A stretch of 64,000 nucleotides of DNA from Candidatus Paceibacterota bacterium (GTDB taxonomy: Bacteria > Actinomycetota > Actinomycetes > Nanopelagicales > Nanopelagicaceae): NCBI GenBank assembly GCA_035530615.1, contig DATKUL010000002.1, positions 620,001-684,000 on the forward strand, written 5' to 3'. Positions within the stretch are counted from its first letter, which is position 1. The number at the start of each line of letters is the position of its first letter. Below, in pieces: positions 7,478 to 18,171 of this stretch. The notes beneath the pieces were generated by a model that did not search any database, was not told the DNA's origin, and saw only the letters and a program-made list of their open reading frames with translations. A program made the translations under genes and the position numbers.

Positions 7478-8917
7478 TTAGCGATATGCCGGGGCAATTC
7501 CACCAACCGCATCGCCTACGCGGTGTACGCGCATCGCATTAGTGGATCCCGGAATTCCCGGCGGTGCTCCTGCCACAATCATGACAAACTCTCCGGATTG
7601 GGCTCGTCCAGAATCAAGCAATACTGCGTCAATCTGCTTCACCATTTCATCGGTCGTGCTGACGATTGGGGCAAGGAGCGACTCAACACCCCACGTGAGA
7701 GCCATGCGATTATAAGTACCGATATCTGGTGTTACAGCCAAAATCGGAATTCGAGACCGCAGTCTCGCCATACGTCGTGCCGAATCGCCGCTCTTGGTAA
7801 AAGCCACTAAGAATTTTGCGTTCAGAGTTTCGCCCACTTCGGCCGCTGCGCGAGTGATCGCTCCGCCCTTTGTCTTTGGAGAATGAAGGAGTCCGTGAAT
7901 CCGGTCAAGACCGCCTTCCTCAGTCCTTTCAATAATGCGTGCCATTGTTTGAACTGCCTCAATGGGAAATTCCCCCACACTTGTCTCACCAGAGAGCATG
8001 AGCGCATCAGCACCGTCTAAAACTGCGTTAGCGCAATCGGTGGCTTCGGCGCGCGTCGGACGGGAATTGGAAATCATAGAATCGAGCATCTGGGTAGCAA
8101 CGATGACCGGCTTGGCTGATTCGCGGGCAAGTTCGACACAGCGCTTCTGAACGAGTGGTACATCCTCGATTGGAAGTTCGACTCCCAAATCGCCACGTGC
8201 AACCATAATTCCATCGAAGGCGTCAATAATGGCCTCAAGATTTGCAACCGCTTGTGGCTTTTCAATTTTTGCGATGACCGGAACGCGTATCCCAACTTCG
8301 TCCATGATCTTGTGGACTCCGACAATGTCGTCGGCACTTCGAACAAATGAGAGAGCAATGAAATCTGCTCCAGCCTTCAATCCCCAGCGCAGGTCATCCT
8401 TGTCTTTCTCGGAAAGCGCAGGCACGGAGACCGCCACACCAGGCAGATTGATACCTTTATTATTACTCACCATCCCCGGTTCGATGACTCTGGTCACAAC
8501 GTCATTGCCTTTTACTTCCACAACCTCCACAGTGACTTTCCCGTCATCAATGAGAATCCGGTCTCCCGGCTTGCAATCTCCTGAAAGGCCCTTATAGGTC
8601 GTACCGACTCGCTCCTTTGTCCCATCAACTTCATCCGTTGTAATCGTAAAGAGGTCTCCCCGGGAAAGTTCGTGTGGTCCGTCTAAAAAGCGAGCCAGGC
8701 GAATTTTCGGTCCCTGCAAGTCCACCAATATGGCCACGGCTTCGCCATGCTCCAACGCGGCCATTCTGACCATGTCAAGGCGGGCTTGGTGCTCCTCATA
8801 ACTACCGTGAGAAAGATTGAGCCGCGCCATGTTCATTCCGGCGGAGATTAATGCACGAACTTTCTCCGGAGACTCAACAGCAGGACCCATCGTGCAAACT
8901 ATCTTTGCTCTACGCAT
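7478..8917 (-). CDS. pyk: Pyruvate kinase
   Basis: Pyruvate kinase converts phosphoenolpyruvate and ADP to pyruvate and ATP, the last step of glycolysis. The 479-aa product has the usual (beta/alpha)8 barrel with inserted B domain: substrate loop MNMARLNLSHG near residues 28-38, the signature KIEKPQAVANLEAI, GIMVARGDLGVE and VIVATQMLDSMI. The C-terminal domain is present and of normal size. ATG 8917 has AAGG 7 nt upstream, and the gene starts 9 nt after gltD, so it can be read from the glutamate synthase message. Confidence 0.97.
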   Translation of the reverse strand: MRRAKIVCTMGPAVESPEKVRALISAGMNMARLNLSHGSYEEHQARLDMVRMAALEHGEAVAILVDLQGPKIRLARFLDGPHELSRGDLFTITTDEVDGTKERVGTTYKGLSGDCKPGDRILIDDGKVTVEVVEVKGNDVVTRVIEPGMVSNNKGINLPGVAVSVPALSEKDKDDLRWGLKAGADFIALSFVRSADDIVGVHKIMDEVGIRVPVIAKIEKPQAVANLEAIIDAFDGIMVARGDLGVELPIEDVPLVQKRCVELARESAKPVIVATQMLDSMISNSRPTRAEATDCANAVLDGADALMLSGETSVGEFPIEAVQTMARIIERTEEGGLDRIHGLLHSPKTKGGAITRAAAEVGETLNAKFLVAFTKSGDSARRMARLRSRIPILAVTPDIGTYNRMALTWGVESLLAPIVSTTDEMVKQIDAVLLDSGRAQSGEFVMIVAGAPPGIPGSTNAMRVHRVGDAVGGIAPAYR

Positions 8918-8926
8918 ATATCTACC

Positions 8927-10375
8927 TTAAACCATCATGGGGCGTACAGTTGGAAGTATTGGCGAAAGAAGTTGAGTTCGACCTACGAGAAATGCATCTA
9001 CCGATGCGGCTGCGCTTCGCCCTTCAGCGATCGCCCAGACAATCAGGGATTGACCCCGACCCGCATCACCGCAAACAAAAACTCCCTCAGTGGCCGTTTG
9101 ATAGTCATCACTGCGTTCTACATTCCCACGTTCGTCAAAGGTCACTTCAAGTTGAGTGAGCAATTCGTTCTTCTCGGGTCCTACAAATCCCATAGCGAGG
9201 AAGGCAAAATCTGCATGTAATTCCCACTCAGTCCCTGCTATCGGCTGGAACTTCCCATCGATAAATTCTGTCTCTACAAGAGAGAGTGCACGGAGATTCC
9301 CATCCTCGTCACCTAGAAATTTCTGTGTCAACACAGAGAAAACTCGATTATCGAGCTCTTCGTGCGCACTCGAAACTCTAAAAATCATGGGGTAGGTCGG
9401 CCAGGGTTGGGAGCTTGGACGCTCAGTTGTTGGTCGAGGCATGATTTCCAATTGAGTAATGCTGGCCGCGCCTTGGCGGATAGCAGTTCCGAGACAGTCG
9501 GCCCCTGTATCTCCTCCCCCGAGAATAACCACGTGTTTACCATGAACATTGATTGCGGGTTCGACATCTTGCGATTGCAAATTTCCCCACGGTAGGTACT
9601 CCATGGCTTGGAATATCCCGGTAAGTTCGCGACCCTCGATCGGAAGATCGCGGGCCTGAGTTGCGCCAACGGCAAGTACGACTGCGTCATAGCGAGTGCG
9701 CAACTGCTGGCCACTTATTTCTTTTCCAACATCCACACCGGGGCGAAAGCGAGTACCTTCTGCTTCCATTTGAGCCAGTCGTCGATCAAGAACTGATTTC
9801 TCCATCTTGAACTCAGGAATTCCAAAACGAAGTAGTCCGCCAATCTTTGGAGCGCGCTCATATACAGCCACCGTATGACCAGCACGTGTGAGTTGTTGAG
9901 CTGCCGCAAGGCCAGCAGGCCCAGAGCCAATGACTGCAATTGTCTTACCCGTGAGCCGATCAGGTGGAAGTGGCTGGACCTCTCCTGCTTCGAATGCCTC
10001 TTCAATAGTTCGAAGTTCCACCTGCTTTATCGTGACTGCAGTTGAATTTATTGCGACAACACAGGCAGTTTCGCAGGGAGCCGGACAAAGCCTGCCGGTA
10101 AATTCTGGGAAATTATTCGTTGCATGCAAGCGGGCGAGCGCTTCCCTCTTATCGCCGCGCCAGATCAGATCGTTCCATTCCGGAATTAAATTTCCTAGTG
10201 GGCAGCCCTGGTGGCAGAACGGAATTCCACAATCCATGCATCGCCCGGCTTGCTTCTGCAACTGATCGAAAGGTTGAGGCTCATACACCTCTTTCCAATC
10301 TTGAATGCGCACATCCACTGGACGCCGGGTAGGCAACTCTCGTGGTGTAGTCATAAAACCCTTGGGATCAGCCAT
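8927..10375 (-). CDS. gltD: Glutamate synthase (NADPH) small subunit
   Basis: GltD takes electrons from NADPH through FAD and passes them over iron-sulfur clusters to GltB. The 482-aa protein has N-terminal cluster cysteines in [14 protein letters not shown] and CPAPCETAC, an FAD-binding [10 protein letters not shown] motif near residue 150 and an NADPH-binding GGGDTGADC motif near 285. I chose ATG 10375 rather than the upstream TTG because GGAGG lies exactly 6 nt before it. The gene overlaps the gltB stop codon by 8 nt, which implies coupled translation and a fixed subunit ratio. Confidence 0.97.
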   Translation of the reverse strand: MADPKGFMTTPRELPTRRPVDVRIQDWKEVYEPQPFDQLQKQAGRCMDCGIPFCHQGCPLGNLIPEWNDLIWRGDKREALARLHATNNFPEFTGRLCPAPCETACVVAINSTAVTIKQVELRTIEEAFEAGEVQPLPPDRLTGKTIAVIGSGPAGLAAAQQLTRAGHTVAVYERAPKIGGLLRFGIPEFKMEKSVLDRRLAQMEAEGTRFRPGVDVGKEISGQQLRTRYDAVVLAVGATQARDLPIEGRELTGIFQAMEYLPWGNLQSQDVEPAINVHGKHVVILGGGDTGADCLGTAIRQGAASITQLEIMPRPTTERPSSQPWPTYPMIFRVSSAHEELDNRVFSVLTQKFLGDEDGNLRALSLVETEFIDGKFQPIAGTEWELHADFAFLAMGFVGPEKNELLTQLEVTFDERGNVERSDDYQTATEGVFVCGDAGRGQSLIVWAIAEGRSAAASVDAFLVGRTQLLSPILPTVRPMMV

Positions 10376-13300
10376 GTGCAACCTCCATTACATATTTGTC
10401 GGATGGAGCACCTTCTTCAAAGGCTCTCTTCATTGCCTCCAGGACGCGCGCATAATCTCGGGGCATAACCATCGAAATTCGAGGCAGCGTGGATTCCCAG
10501 TCTGCAAGCAATTCAGAAGCAACTTGAGAACCAGTTTCAGCGTAGAAATTGGAGACTATTAAGTAGAGCAAATCACGTTGGTCGTGTGGCACTGAGACGA
10601 TATCTACCATCTCGGTATTGACCAGGGCGTGATCCAAGTCGAGGGCGAATGCCCTTCCCCCTGACATGCCAGCGGCAAAGTTACGCCCGATCTGTCCGAG
10701 TATGACGACGAGCCCGCCCGTCATGTATTCGCACCCGTGGTCACCGATACCTTCAACCACGGCCGTTGCGCCTGAATTGCGCACACAGAACCTCTCCCCG
10801 ACAACACCGCGGATAAAGATCTCACCCGATGTTGCGCCATAACCAATCACGTTTCCTGCAATCACGTTTTCGTGCGATGCGAAATTGGCATCTGCGCTCG
10901 GAGAAAGAATGACGCGCCCACCCGAGATTCCCTTTGCAACATAGTCATTGGAATCGCCGACTAGCCGCAATGTAAGTCCTTGCGGAATAAAAGCGCCTAA
11001 GGATTGTCCCGCCGAACCGCGCAGGGTGATGTCAATGCAATCCGCGGGCAATCCCGCACTCCCAAATCGTCGAGTGATCTCTGAACCAAGCATGGTTCCC
11101 ACCGTTCGGTTGACATTGCGGACAGGAAGATCAATCTTCACCTGTTCGCGATTATCGAGCGCGGGTTGCGATAGTTCGATGAGTTGATTGTCCAAGGCGG
11201 CATCTAAACCGTGATCTTGGTTAATAGTCTGATGAAACGGGCCATCTCCTGCCGGGCGAGTGAGCAGTGGAGAAAGATCCAACCCGCTCGCCTTCCAATA
11301 ATTGACTGCATCTTGAGTTTCCAGCATCTCAATGTGTCCAACCGCTTCTTCCAGGGTACGAAAGCCAAGTTGCGCCAAGTACTCGCGCACTTCTTGGGCG
11401 ATGTATTGGAAGAATGTTTCAACAAACTCAGGCTTGCCAGAGAACCGCTTACGAAGTTCTGGATTCTGAGTGGCGACTCCCACTGGGCATGTGTCCAAGT
11501 GGCACACCCGCATCATGATGCAACCCGAAACAACGAGCGGAGCAGTCGCAAAGCCAAATTCTTCAGCACCCAACAGGGCAGCGATCATGACATCTCGACC
11601 AGTTTTCAGTTGACCATCCGTTTGAACGACAATTCGGTCTCGTAGACCGTTGAGAAGGAGAGTTTGCTGGGTCTCGGCCAAACCGAGTTCCCACGGCGCG
11701 CCCGCATGTTTCAAGGATGTGAGCGGCGATGCACCAGTTCCACCATCATGGCCGGAAATGAGCACTACGTCAGCATGCGCTTTACTCACCCCTGCTGCGA
11801 CAGTTCCGACTCCCACTTCGGCAACCAACTTGACGTGGATTCGAGCATTCCTATTTGCGTTCTTAAGATCATGAATCAACTGAGCAAGATCTTCAATGGA
11901 ATAAATATCATGGTGAGGAGGCGGTGAAATTAATCCAACCCCGGGTGTCGAATATCGCACCTTTGCAATCCATGGGTAGACCTTGCCGCCAGGCAATTGT
12001 CCGCCCTCGCCCGGCTTTGCTCCTTGGGCAATCTTTATCTGAATGTCATCAGCATTAACCAAGTACTCACTCGTTACACCAAACCGACCACTAGCAACTT
12101 GCTTGATTGCGGAACGCTTGGAATCGCCGTTAGGCATTGTGATATAGCGTTCAGGATCTTCGCCACCTTCACCTGTATTCGACTTTCCACCTAACCGGTT
12201 CATCGCGATAGCCATGGTTTCGTGCGCTTCTTGTGAAATTGAACCGTAGGACATGGCACCGGTAGAGAATCGCTTCACAATGCTTTCGATAGGTTCCACG
12301 TCATCAATTGAAATCGGCGAACGAACGTCCTCTTTAAAATCGAAAAGCCCTCGCAAGGTCATCAGAGCCTTGCTCTGATCATCTACCTGACGTGTATAAC
12401 GTTTGAAAACATCAAATCTCTTATTGCGCGTCGAATGCTGGAGGGTGAAAACTGTTTCGGGATTGAAAAGATGCGGTTCTCCTTCCCGCCGCCACTGATA
12501 CTCCCCGCCGATTGGCAATCGCTTCGTTCCCGGAACTTCCCCCCCGGGTGGATAGGCAATGTGATGGCGTGCAATCGTTTCTTCTGCAATCACATTAAGT
12601 CCAACTCCGCCGAGGCGCGAGGTCGTACCAACAAAATACTCATCTACCAATTCATGAGAAAGTCCAATTGCTTCGAATACTTGGGCACCCGTATACGAGG
12701 CAATAGTAGAGATCCCCATCTTAGACATTACTTTAAGGACGCCTTTTCCTAAGGCCTTAATGAGATTGCGTACCGCCTTCTCTGGCGTAATTCCAGTGAT
12801 CACTCCCTGGATGACTAAATCTTCCGCACTCTCCATCGCAAGATATGGATTAATGGCGGCCGCGCCATAGCCCACCAACACGGCAGCATGGTGAACTTCA
12901 CGGACATCACCCGCTTCAACAATTAAACCGACTTTGGTACGAGTCTTCTCGCGAATCAAATGGTGATGGACCGCGGCGGTCAGTAGAAGTGAGGGAATGG
13001 GTGCGTTGTCGGCATCTCCATCTCGATCTGACAGAATGATGAGGTGCGCACCTTCGGCGATAGCCTGGGAGACTTCGGCGCGAATCTCATCGAGTCTCTT
13101 TCGAAGCGATTCTCCATCACCTGCAATAGGGAAGAGACCACGCACGATGTGCGCTGCAAATCCGGGATGATCTCCGTCCGCGTTCACATGAATGATCTTT
13201 GCCAATTCGTCATTGTCAATAATCGGGAAGTCCAATGCAATCTGTCGACAGGAGGCAGGGCCAGGATCAAGAAGGTTGTGTTCTGGGCCGATCGCACCAC

Positions 13301-14882
13301 CCAGGGAAGTGACCAACTCTTCTCGAATCGCATCAAGTGGTGGATTGGTCACTTGCGCAAATAATTGCGAAAAGTAGTCAAAGAGAAGCCGAGGACGCTC
13401 AGAGAGGGCAGCAATTGGAGAGTCTGTACCCATGGATCCGAGTGGTTCAGCGCCATTTCTTGCCATGGGTGAAATGAGGATGCGAAGTTCTTCTTCGGTG
13501 TACCCAAATGCACGTTGGCGACGGATGACGGAGGAATGTGGATAGACAATGTGCTCGCGCGCAGGCAGGTCAACAAGTCGAACCATGCCCGCGTGCAACC
13601 ACTCACTATATGGCGCAGCGGTTGCCAATTCCTCTTTAATCTCTTCATCTTCGATAATTCGGCCCGCTTCAATATCTACCAAGAACATTTTGCCAGGTTG
13701 TAGTCGACCCTTACGGACGATTCGCTCGGTTGCGATATCAAGAACTCCGACTTCGCTAGCAAGAACTACTAGACCGTCTTCTGTCACCCAGAAGCGAGAT
13801 GGACGCAATCCATTTCGATCAAGTACCGCACCAACCTGATTACCATCCGTAAACGTCACACAGGCAGGGCCATCCCAGGCCTCCATCAGTGAGGCATGAA
13901 AAGCATAGAAATCTTTCCTGCTTTCCGACATGGATGCATGATTCTCCCATGCTTCCGGAATCATCATCAAAATAGAGTGCGGGAGTGAGCGTCCGCCCAG
14001 ATAGAGGAGTTCGAGAACTTCATCAAATGAGGCTGAATCACTTCCATGCATATCGACAATGGGGAAAATTCTTGAAATATCACCTTTAAAGAGATCGCTC
14101 GCGAGCAAGGCTTCGCGTGCGCGCATCCAATTTCTGTTTCCCTTGACGGTATTAATTTCACCGTTATGCGCAATGAAGCGGTATGGGTGGGCCAATGGCC
14201 ACGATGGAAAAGTGTTTGTCGAAAAACGAGAGTGGACCACGGCGAGCGGAGAAACCACCCGTTGGTCAGAAAGATCTGGGAAAAATACTTCAAGTTGACC
14301 CGTGGTCAGCATGCCTTTGTAAACGATTGTCTGAGAGGACAGCGACGGAAAATAAATTTTGAGAGAGTGTTCGGCCCTTTTGCGAAAACAAAATGCCAGT
14401 CGGTCAAGTTTGATCCCCGACTCTCCTGCTTTTCCAGCAAGAAAAAGTTGACGAAAGGTCGGCATCACAGAAAGCGCAGTCTTGCCAAGCGTTGAAGAAT
14501 CAATGGGAAGATCACGCCACCCTAAAATATCGAGTTGTTCTTCGGAGGCTATTTGCGCGATCTCTTTGTCTATATTGGAATCATCGGAGATGAAGGCAAT
14601 TCCCGCCGCATACGAACCGGACTCGGGAAGTTGAAAGGGAAGAATCTCGCGAAAGAAATTGTCAGGAATGCGAATCAATATGCCCGCGCCATCTCCACTA
14701 TCCGGTTCGGCTCCTGACGCCCCTCGATGCTCGAGATTGCGAAGGGCGGTGAGTGCTTTCACAACAATCTCATGAGTGGCAACTTTGTTCAATGTTGCAA
14801 CCATCGCCACGCCACATGCATCGTGCTCAAAGGCAGGATCGTACAGACCCTGCGCTTTAGGAAAACCCGATAGACCTAGCAT
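10368..14882 (-). CDS. gltB: Glutamate synthase large subunit
   Basis: GltB makes two glutamates from glutamine and 2-oxoglutarate, the main nitrogen assimilation step with glutamine synthetase. The 1504-aa protein has an N-terminal amidotransferase domain whose nucleophile is Cys23 in HDACGVAMV, exposed after removal of a 22-residue propeptide. The central and FMN-binding synthase domains follow, with 3Fe-4S ligands in [15 protein letters not shown] near residue 1130, then a C-terminal beta-helix domain. ATG 14882 is preferred to a TTG 13 codons upstream because AGGAG stands 9 nt before it. A hairpin covers the leader just before this site. Confidence 0.97.
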   Translation of the reverse strand: MLGLSGFPKAQGLYDPAFEHDACGVAMVATLNKVATHEIVVKALTALRNLEHRGASGAEPDSGDGAGILIRIPDNFFREILPFQLPESGSYAAGIAFISDDSNIDKEIAQIASEEQLDILGWRDLPIDSSTLGKTALSVMPTFRQLFLAGKAGESGIKLDRLAFCFRKRAEHSLKIYFPSLSSQTIVYKGMLTTGQLEVFFPDLSDQRVVSPLAVVHSRFSTNTFPSWPLAHPYRFIAHNGEINTVKGNRNWMRAREALLASDLFKGDISRIFPIVDMHGSDSASFDEVLELLYLGGRSLPHSILMMIPEAWENHASMSESRKDFYAFHASLMEAWDGPACVTFTDGNQVGAVLDRNGLRPSRFWVTEDGLVVLASEVGVLDIATERIVRKGRLQPGKMFLVDIEAGRIIEDEEIKEELATAAPYSEWLHAGMVRLVDLPAREHIVYPHSSVIRRQRAFGYTEEELRILISPMARNGAEPLGSMGTDSPIAALSERPRLLFDYFSQLFAQVTNPPLDAIREELVTSLGGAIGPEHNLLDPGPASCRQIALDFPIIDNDELAKIIHVNADGDHPGFAAHIVRGLFPIAGDGESLRKRLDEIRAEVSQAIAEGAHLIILSDRDGDADNAPIPSLLLTAAVHHHLIREKTRTKVGLIVEAGDVREVHHAAVLVGYGAAAINPYLAMESAEDLVIQGVITGITPEKAVRNLIKALGKGVLKVMSKMGISTIASYTGAQVFEAIGLSHELVDEYFVGTTSRLGGVGLNVIAEETIARHHIAYPPGGEVPGTKRLPIGGEYQWRREGEPHLFNPETVFTLQHSTRNKRFDVFKRYTRQVDDQSKALMTLRGLFDFKEDVRSPISIDDVEPIESIVKRFSTGAMSYGSISQEAHETMAIAMNRLGGKSNTGEGGEDPERYITMPNGDSKRSAIKQVASGRFGVTSEYLVNADDIQIKIAQGAKPGEGGQLPGGKVYPWIAKVRYSTPGVGLISPPPHHDIYSIEDLAQLIHDLKNANRNARIHVKLVAEVGVGTVAAGVSKAHADVVLISGHDGGTGASPLTSLKHAGAPWELGLAETQQTLLLNGLRDRIVVQTDGQLKTGRDVMIAALLGAEEFGFATAPLVVSGCIMMRVCHLDTCPVGVATQNPELRKRFSGKPEFVETFFQYIAQEVREYLAQLGFRTLEEAVGHIEMLETQDAVNYWKASGLDLSPLLTRPAGDGPFHQTINQDHGLDAALDNQLIELSQPALDNREQVKIDLPVRNVNRTVGTMLGSEITRRFGSAGLPADCIDITLRGSAGQSLGAFIPQGLTLRLVGDSNDYVAKGISGGRVILSPSADANFASHENVIAGNVIGYGATSGEIFIRGVVGERFCVRNSGATAVVEGIGDHGCEYMTGGLVVILGQIGRNFAAGMSGGRAFALDLDHALVNTEMVDIVSVPHDQRDLLYLIVSNFYAETGSQVASELLADWESTLPRISMVMPRDYARVLEAMKRAFEEGAPSDKYVMEVAHG

Positions 14883-14895
14883 GAAATATCGCTCC

Positions 14896-14920
14896 TGTTG
14901 TCCGGAAGGAAGGGACAACA
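14896..14920 (-). promoter_or_regulatory. Hairpin next to the gltB ribosome binding site
   Basis: On the minus strand TGTTGTCC and GGACAACA form a perfect 8-bp stem with a 9-nt pyrimidine loop CTTCCTTCC. The last stem base runs directly into the AGGAG that precedes gltB. The loop contains TTCCT, which could pair with AGGAG. No U-run follows, so this is not a terminator. A role in translation control is inference. Confidence 0.45.
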
Positions 14921-14996
14921 ATGGCCCGAGAAAGACTCTTACATCGCCTGACCTGGCACGCTGTAGAGGAGAAATCCTACCAGTGGCCTAGATTCG

Positions 14997-15704
14997 CTAG
15001 ATCCCGGTGAGATGGACCAGTTGGCCAATTCCTGCGGTGATGGCCATACCCAGGGTTCCACCAAAAAGAACTCTCATAGTGGGAACAAGGACCGCGCTTC
15101 CGGAGGATTTTGCACTCATTACGCCGGTGGTCGCAAGGCCAACCAAAGCGAAACTGACAATGCTCCATACCTGAGTTCCTGGGGTCGGGGCAAAAGCACC
15201 CGCAAATGGGATGAGGCCGCCAAGCACGAAACTCGAAGCCGAAGCAATGGCTGCTTGGACGGGTCTGGCTCTCGTATGCGGGTGCTGCCCCAACTCATCG
15301 CGCAAATGAGCGGCCAGAGGATCCTTCTCATGCATTGCTACGGCCACCTGGTGAGCTAATTCCGGATTGAGTCCGCGGTCAATGTAAATGTGGGTAAGTT
15401 CGAGCAATTCTAATTCTGGAGAAGCGGCTAGATGCTCAATCTCGAGTAGGCGATCCGATTCTTCAATATCGTTCTGTGAACGCACCGAAATGTACTCACC
15501 TACCGCCATAGACATTGCGCCGGCAACTATCCCGGCAACGCCTGCGGTAATGAGAAAATCATTTGCATTCGCGGCAGATACGCCAATCATAAGACTCGCG
15601 GTTGAAACCAAACCATCATTTGCGCCAAGAACCGCAGCTCGTAACCATCCCGCCCGATGGGTTCGATGTTGCATATTTCGTTTGTAGACCTCTTCTAAAC
15701 TCAT
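14997..15704 (-). CDS. VIT1/CCC1-family membrane protein (iron/manganese transporter)
   Basis: The 235-aa protein belongs to the VIT1/CCC1 family, whose members move Fe2+ or Mn2+ across membranes; bacterial ones are probably exporters. Near the N-terminus it has WLRAAVLGANDGLVSTASLM, the family signature with the metal-site Asp, followed by GAMSMAVGEYISVRSQND. Two helices come first, then a cytosolic helical part (about residues 75-145) with His/Glu residues, then three C-terminal helices. It starts 14 nt after lgt with only a weak ribosome binding site, so it is likely read from the lgt message. Confidence 0.88.
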   Translation of the reverse strand: MSLEEVYKRNMQHRTHRAGWLRAAVLGANDGLVSTASLMIGVSAANANDFLITAGVAGIVAGAMSMAVGEYISVRSQNDIEESDRLLEIEHLAASPELELLELTHIYIDRGLNPELAHQVAVAMHEKDPLAAHLRDELGQHPHTRARPVQAAIASASSFVLGGLIPFAGAFAPTPGTQVWSIVSFALVGLATTGVMSAKSSGSAVLVPTMRVLFGGTLGMAITAGIGQLVHLTGI

Positions 15705-15718
15705 GAAATAACTCTATA

Positions 15719-16555
15719 TCACCAGTCGCTTGAAACCGTTGGGCGTTTTCCATCCAAACGGCCGCGACGCCAAAAGAGATATGCCGCACCGAGAGCTACA
15801 ACAACGCTCACCCAAACATTGACTCGCAGGCCAGCGATTGTGTGGGCATTATCAATGCGCATAGACTCGATAAAAAAACGTCCTACGCAATAGGCAGAAA
15901 TATAAAATAGAAAACTCTGTCCCGGTTTGAACTTGTGCTCTAACGTGATAATCAAGAACGCTACAAAAAGGCACCAAAGAGCTTCGTAGAGAAAAGTCGG
16001 TTGAAAAGTTTGGAAAGATTCATATCCGACAGGTCTAGAAAGCACTGGTATTTCAAGGCCCCACGGTAGCGTTGTTGGCTTTCCAAAAAGTTCTCCATTG
16101 AACCAATTACCGAATCTACCGATTGCCTGAGCAAGCAAGACTCCAGGTGCCAATGCATCAGCAAATTGTGCAAAAGAGAGCACTCCCGGCCGGCCCTGGC
16201 GCTTCAATCTCTCGTGCTGTATCCAAGCCACGAATGTCCCCAATGCGATTGCACCCCAAATCCCCAAACCGCCCTGCCAAATCTTGAATGCATCGAGCGG
16301 GTGCCCGTTAGAACCGAAATAGGCGTCCGGGGAGGTGATGAGGTGGTAAAGACGACCACCGATAATTCCGGCAGGGACTGCAGCGATGGCGACGTCAGAG
16401 ACAATATTTTTCCCTCCGCCGGCACGTTGATAGCGTCGATCACCCAGGTAAATTGCCAGACCAATCCCGGTAACTATGCACAAGGCATAGAAGTGAATCG
16501 TTAATGGTCCCAGGCCAATTTCAGAGATGCTGGGCGTAGGGATTGAGCGAAACAT
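15719..16555 (-). CDS. lgt: Prolipoprotein diacylglyceryl transferase
   Basis: Lgt attaches diacylglycerol from phosphatidylglycerol to the lipobox cysteine of prolipoproteins at the membrane, the step before signal peptidase II (lspA, at 32 kb here). The 278-aa protein has about seven membrane helices and the family signature AIGRFGNWFNGELFG near residues 143-157, with the earlier GGRLYHL. The long basic C-terminal tail of some actinobacterial Lgt proteins is missing. It starts 9 nt after the DsbA-like gene, and its position after trpA is the usual actinobacterial one. Confidence 0.96.
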   Translation of the reverse strand: MFRSIPTPSISEIGLGPLTIHFYALCIVTGIGLAIYLGDRRYQRAGGGKNIVSDVAIAAVPAGIIGGRLYHLITSPDAYFGSNGHPLDAFKIWQGGLGIWGAIALGTFVAWIQHERLKRQGRPGVLSFAQFADALAPGVLLAQAIGRFGNWFNGELFGKPTTLPWGLEIPVLSRPVGYESFQTFQPTFLYEALWCLFVAFLIITLEHKFKPGQSFLFYISAYCVGRFFIESMRIDNAHTIAGLRVNVWVSVVVALGAAYLFWRRGRLDGKRPTVSSDW

Positions 16556-16564
16556 TAGAAATTA

Positions 16565-17230
16565 CTATTTAGCTTCGACCGCGGCGGCGAATCCAGCGGC
16601 ATCAAAGTATTGAGTATTTCGATCGAGAGATTTCCCATTCACAAAAACAGTCGGAGTAGAATTTATGTTCTTGGCCGCGCCGTCATTTGCTACGTCATTG
16701 ACCCAACTTGTATATGTTCCGTCATTGATGCAACTCTTAAATTTGCCGGATGAAAGTCCCGCTTCCGCCCCGGCAGTAATAAGCCCTGCGTTGGACCATG
16801 CACCGGAGTTCTCAGTCCCTTGCGTCTTATAAAGGTACGAGTGGAATTGAAGAAATTTTCCTTCATCTGCTGAACATGCAACTGCATTGGCTGCCAGGAT
16901 TGACTCTGGTCCAAGGAACGAGAGGATGTGGAAGACAACTTTTGCTTTCTTTTCAGTGATTACCTTTTTAAGGTAGTCACCGTTTGTCGCCTCAAACTGT
17001 TTGCAAACCGGGCACTGAAGATCTTCCCAGAGATCAATCTTCGGGACGCCCGTCAACTCTGCATTAAAGACAATTCCATATCCATCAGCCTTGGAAACAC
17101 TCGAAGGAACTGCGCTATTTGACGCCTTGTTTCCCATCACCGAAAAAATGACGCCCACAGCTAGAACGAACACAACCATGCCGATCACGATGTATTGCGT
17201 GATCTTGTCTCCCCCAGATTGCTTAGCCAT
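16565..17230 (-). CDS. Membrane-anchored DsbA-like thiol oxidoreductase
   Basis: The 221-aa protein has one N-terminal membrane helix (about residues 14-32) and an extracytoplasmic thioredoxin fold of the DsbA/Thioredoxin_4 type. The active site is CPVC at residues 73-76 in DLWEDLQCPVCKQFE; a cis-Pro loop STPTVFVNG follows near residue 193. Such proteins form or isomerise disulfides in exported proteins. Another cysteine pair (about residues 118 and 163) may form a structural disulfide. The start ATG 17230 has GAGG 7 nt before it. No VKOR or DsbB partner is present in the window. Confidence 0.88.
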   Translation of the reverse strand: MAKQSGGDKITQYIVIGMVVFVLAVGVIFSVMGNKASNSAVPSSVSKADGYGIVFNAELTGVPKIDLWEDLQCPVCKQFEATNGDYLKKVITEKKAKVVFHILSFLGPESILAANAVACSADEGKFLQFHSYLYKTQGTENSGAWSNAGLITAGAEAGLSSGKFKSCINDGTYTSWVNDVANDGAAKNINSTPTVFVNGKSLDRNTQYFDAAGFAAAVEAK

Positions 17231-17353
17231 TGGCCATCCTCTTTCCTATTCGTATCCTTCATTAGGACTTTTAAGTATGCGAGCAGCAAGTCGAAGGGTA
17301 TCGAAATAATTGGAATAAGAAGAGAATCTCAGCAAAAACCCAGGCAAATGTGA

Positions 17354-17382
17354 CGCGAACCGCACTCTTAGCGGCCTTCGCG
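17354..17382 (-). terminator. Weak terminator-like hairpin at the end of trpA
   Basis: CGCGAA-CCGC and GCGG-TTCGCG pair across the trpA stop codon, with a two-base bulge and a 7-nt loop. The following bases are not U-rich, so it may only slow or protect the message. The gap up to the DsbA-like gene (17231-17367) shows nothing else apart from a CATACT box near 17274 that could serve dsbA. Confidence 0.3.
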
Positions 17383-18171
17383 AACCCCCATTGCGAGTTC
17401 CTTGGCCAATTCGCCAATCGCTACCAATCCGTCTTCATGACTCTTTGCTTCCAATAGAGCTTTGATGAAAGCTGATCCCACAATCACTCCATCGGCAAAG
17501 CCCGCTACGTATCGCGCCTGCTCACGAGTCGACACTCCCAGACCCACCGCCACTGGCAGATCAGTTGTACTTCGAATACGCGAAACAAGATCTTGGGCAC
17601 CTGATGACATCGTGGTTCGTGCGCCAGTCACTCCCATCAAACTAGCCGCATAAACAAACCCTGAACATTTCCCCGTCACCGCCGCAATTCGCTCCTGTGT
17701 CGAGCTGGGCGCAAGTACATAAATGGTATTGACGCCGGCTGCGGAAGTAGCCGCCTGCCACGTTTCAGATTCTTCAATTGTTAAATCCGGGGTGATGACT
17801 CCAGAGCCTCCGTTGCTCGCGATGGCTTTGGCAAATGCATCCACTCCATAACGCTCTATCGGATTCCAATACGTCATGACAACAGCAGGTAGTCCAGCAT
17901 CATGGGCGAACTTTAAAGTAGAGAGAACTTCGGCCGCCCCGGTACCACCCCTGAGAGAGATATCGGCTGCTTCTTGAATTGTTGGACCGTCCATCACTGG
18001 GTCGCTATAAGGGAAGCCGATCTCGATAGCGTCCACTCCCGCACGTGCCAAGGCGGAGATCGCATCCTTACATTTTTGGGCAGATGGAAATCCTGCAGGC
18101 AAATACGCAATAAGAGCAGCGCGATTTTCCCCACGAACCTTCGCTAAGAGCTCCTCGAGAGGCGTTGTCAT
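17368..18171 (-). CDS. trpA: Tryptophan synthase alpha subunit
   Basis: TrpA cleaves indole-3-glycerol phosphate to indole and glyceraldehyde 3-phosphate, and indole is channelled to TrpB. The 267-aa TIM barrel has the catalytic Glu50 and Asp57 in AIEIGFPYSDPVMDGPT. Later phosphate-binding loops GVTGAR and VAVGLGVST are also present. I chose ATG 18171, which forms TGATG with the trpB stop, over GTG 18174. This is the last gene of the his/trp run. Confidence 0.97.
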   Translation of the reverse strand: MTTPLEELLAKVRGENRAALIAYLPAGFPSAQKCKDAISALARAGVDAIEIGFPYSDPVMDGPTIQEAADISLRGGTGAAEVLSTLKFAHDAGLPAVVMTYWNPIERYGVDAFAKAIASNGGSGVITPDLTIEESETWQAATSAAGVNTIYVLAPSSTQERIAAVTGKCSGFVYAASLMGVTGARTTMSSGAQDLVSRIRSTTDLPVAVGLGVSTREQARYVAGFADGVIVGSAFIKALLEAKSHEDGLVAIGELAKELAMGVREGR

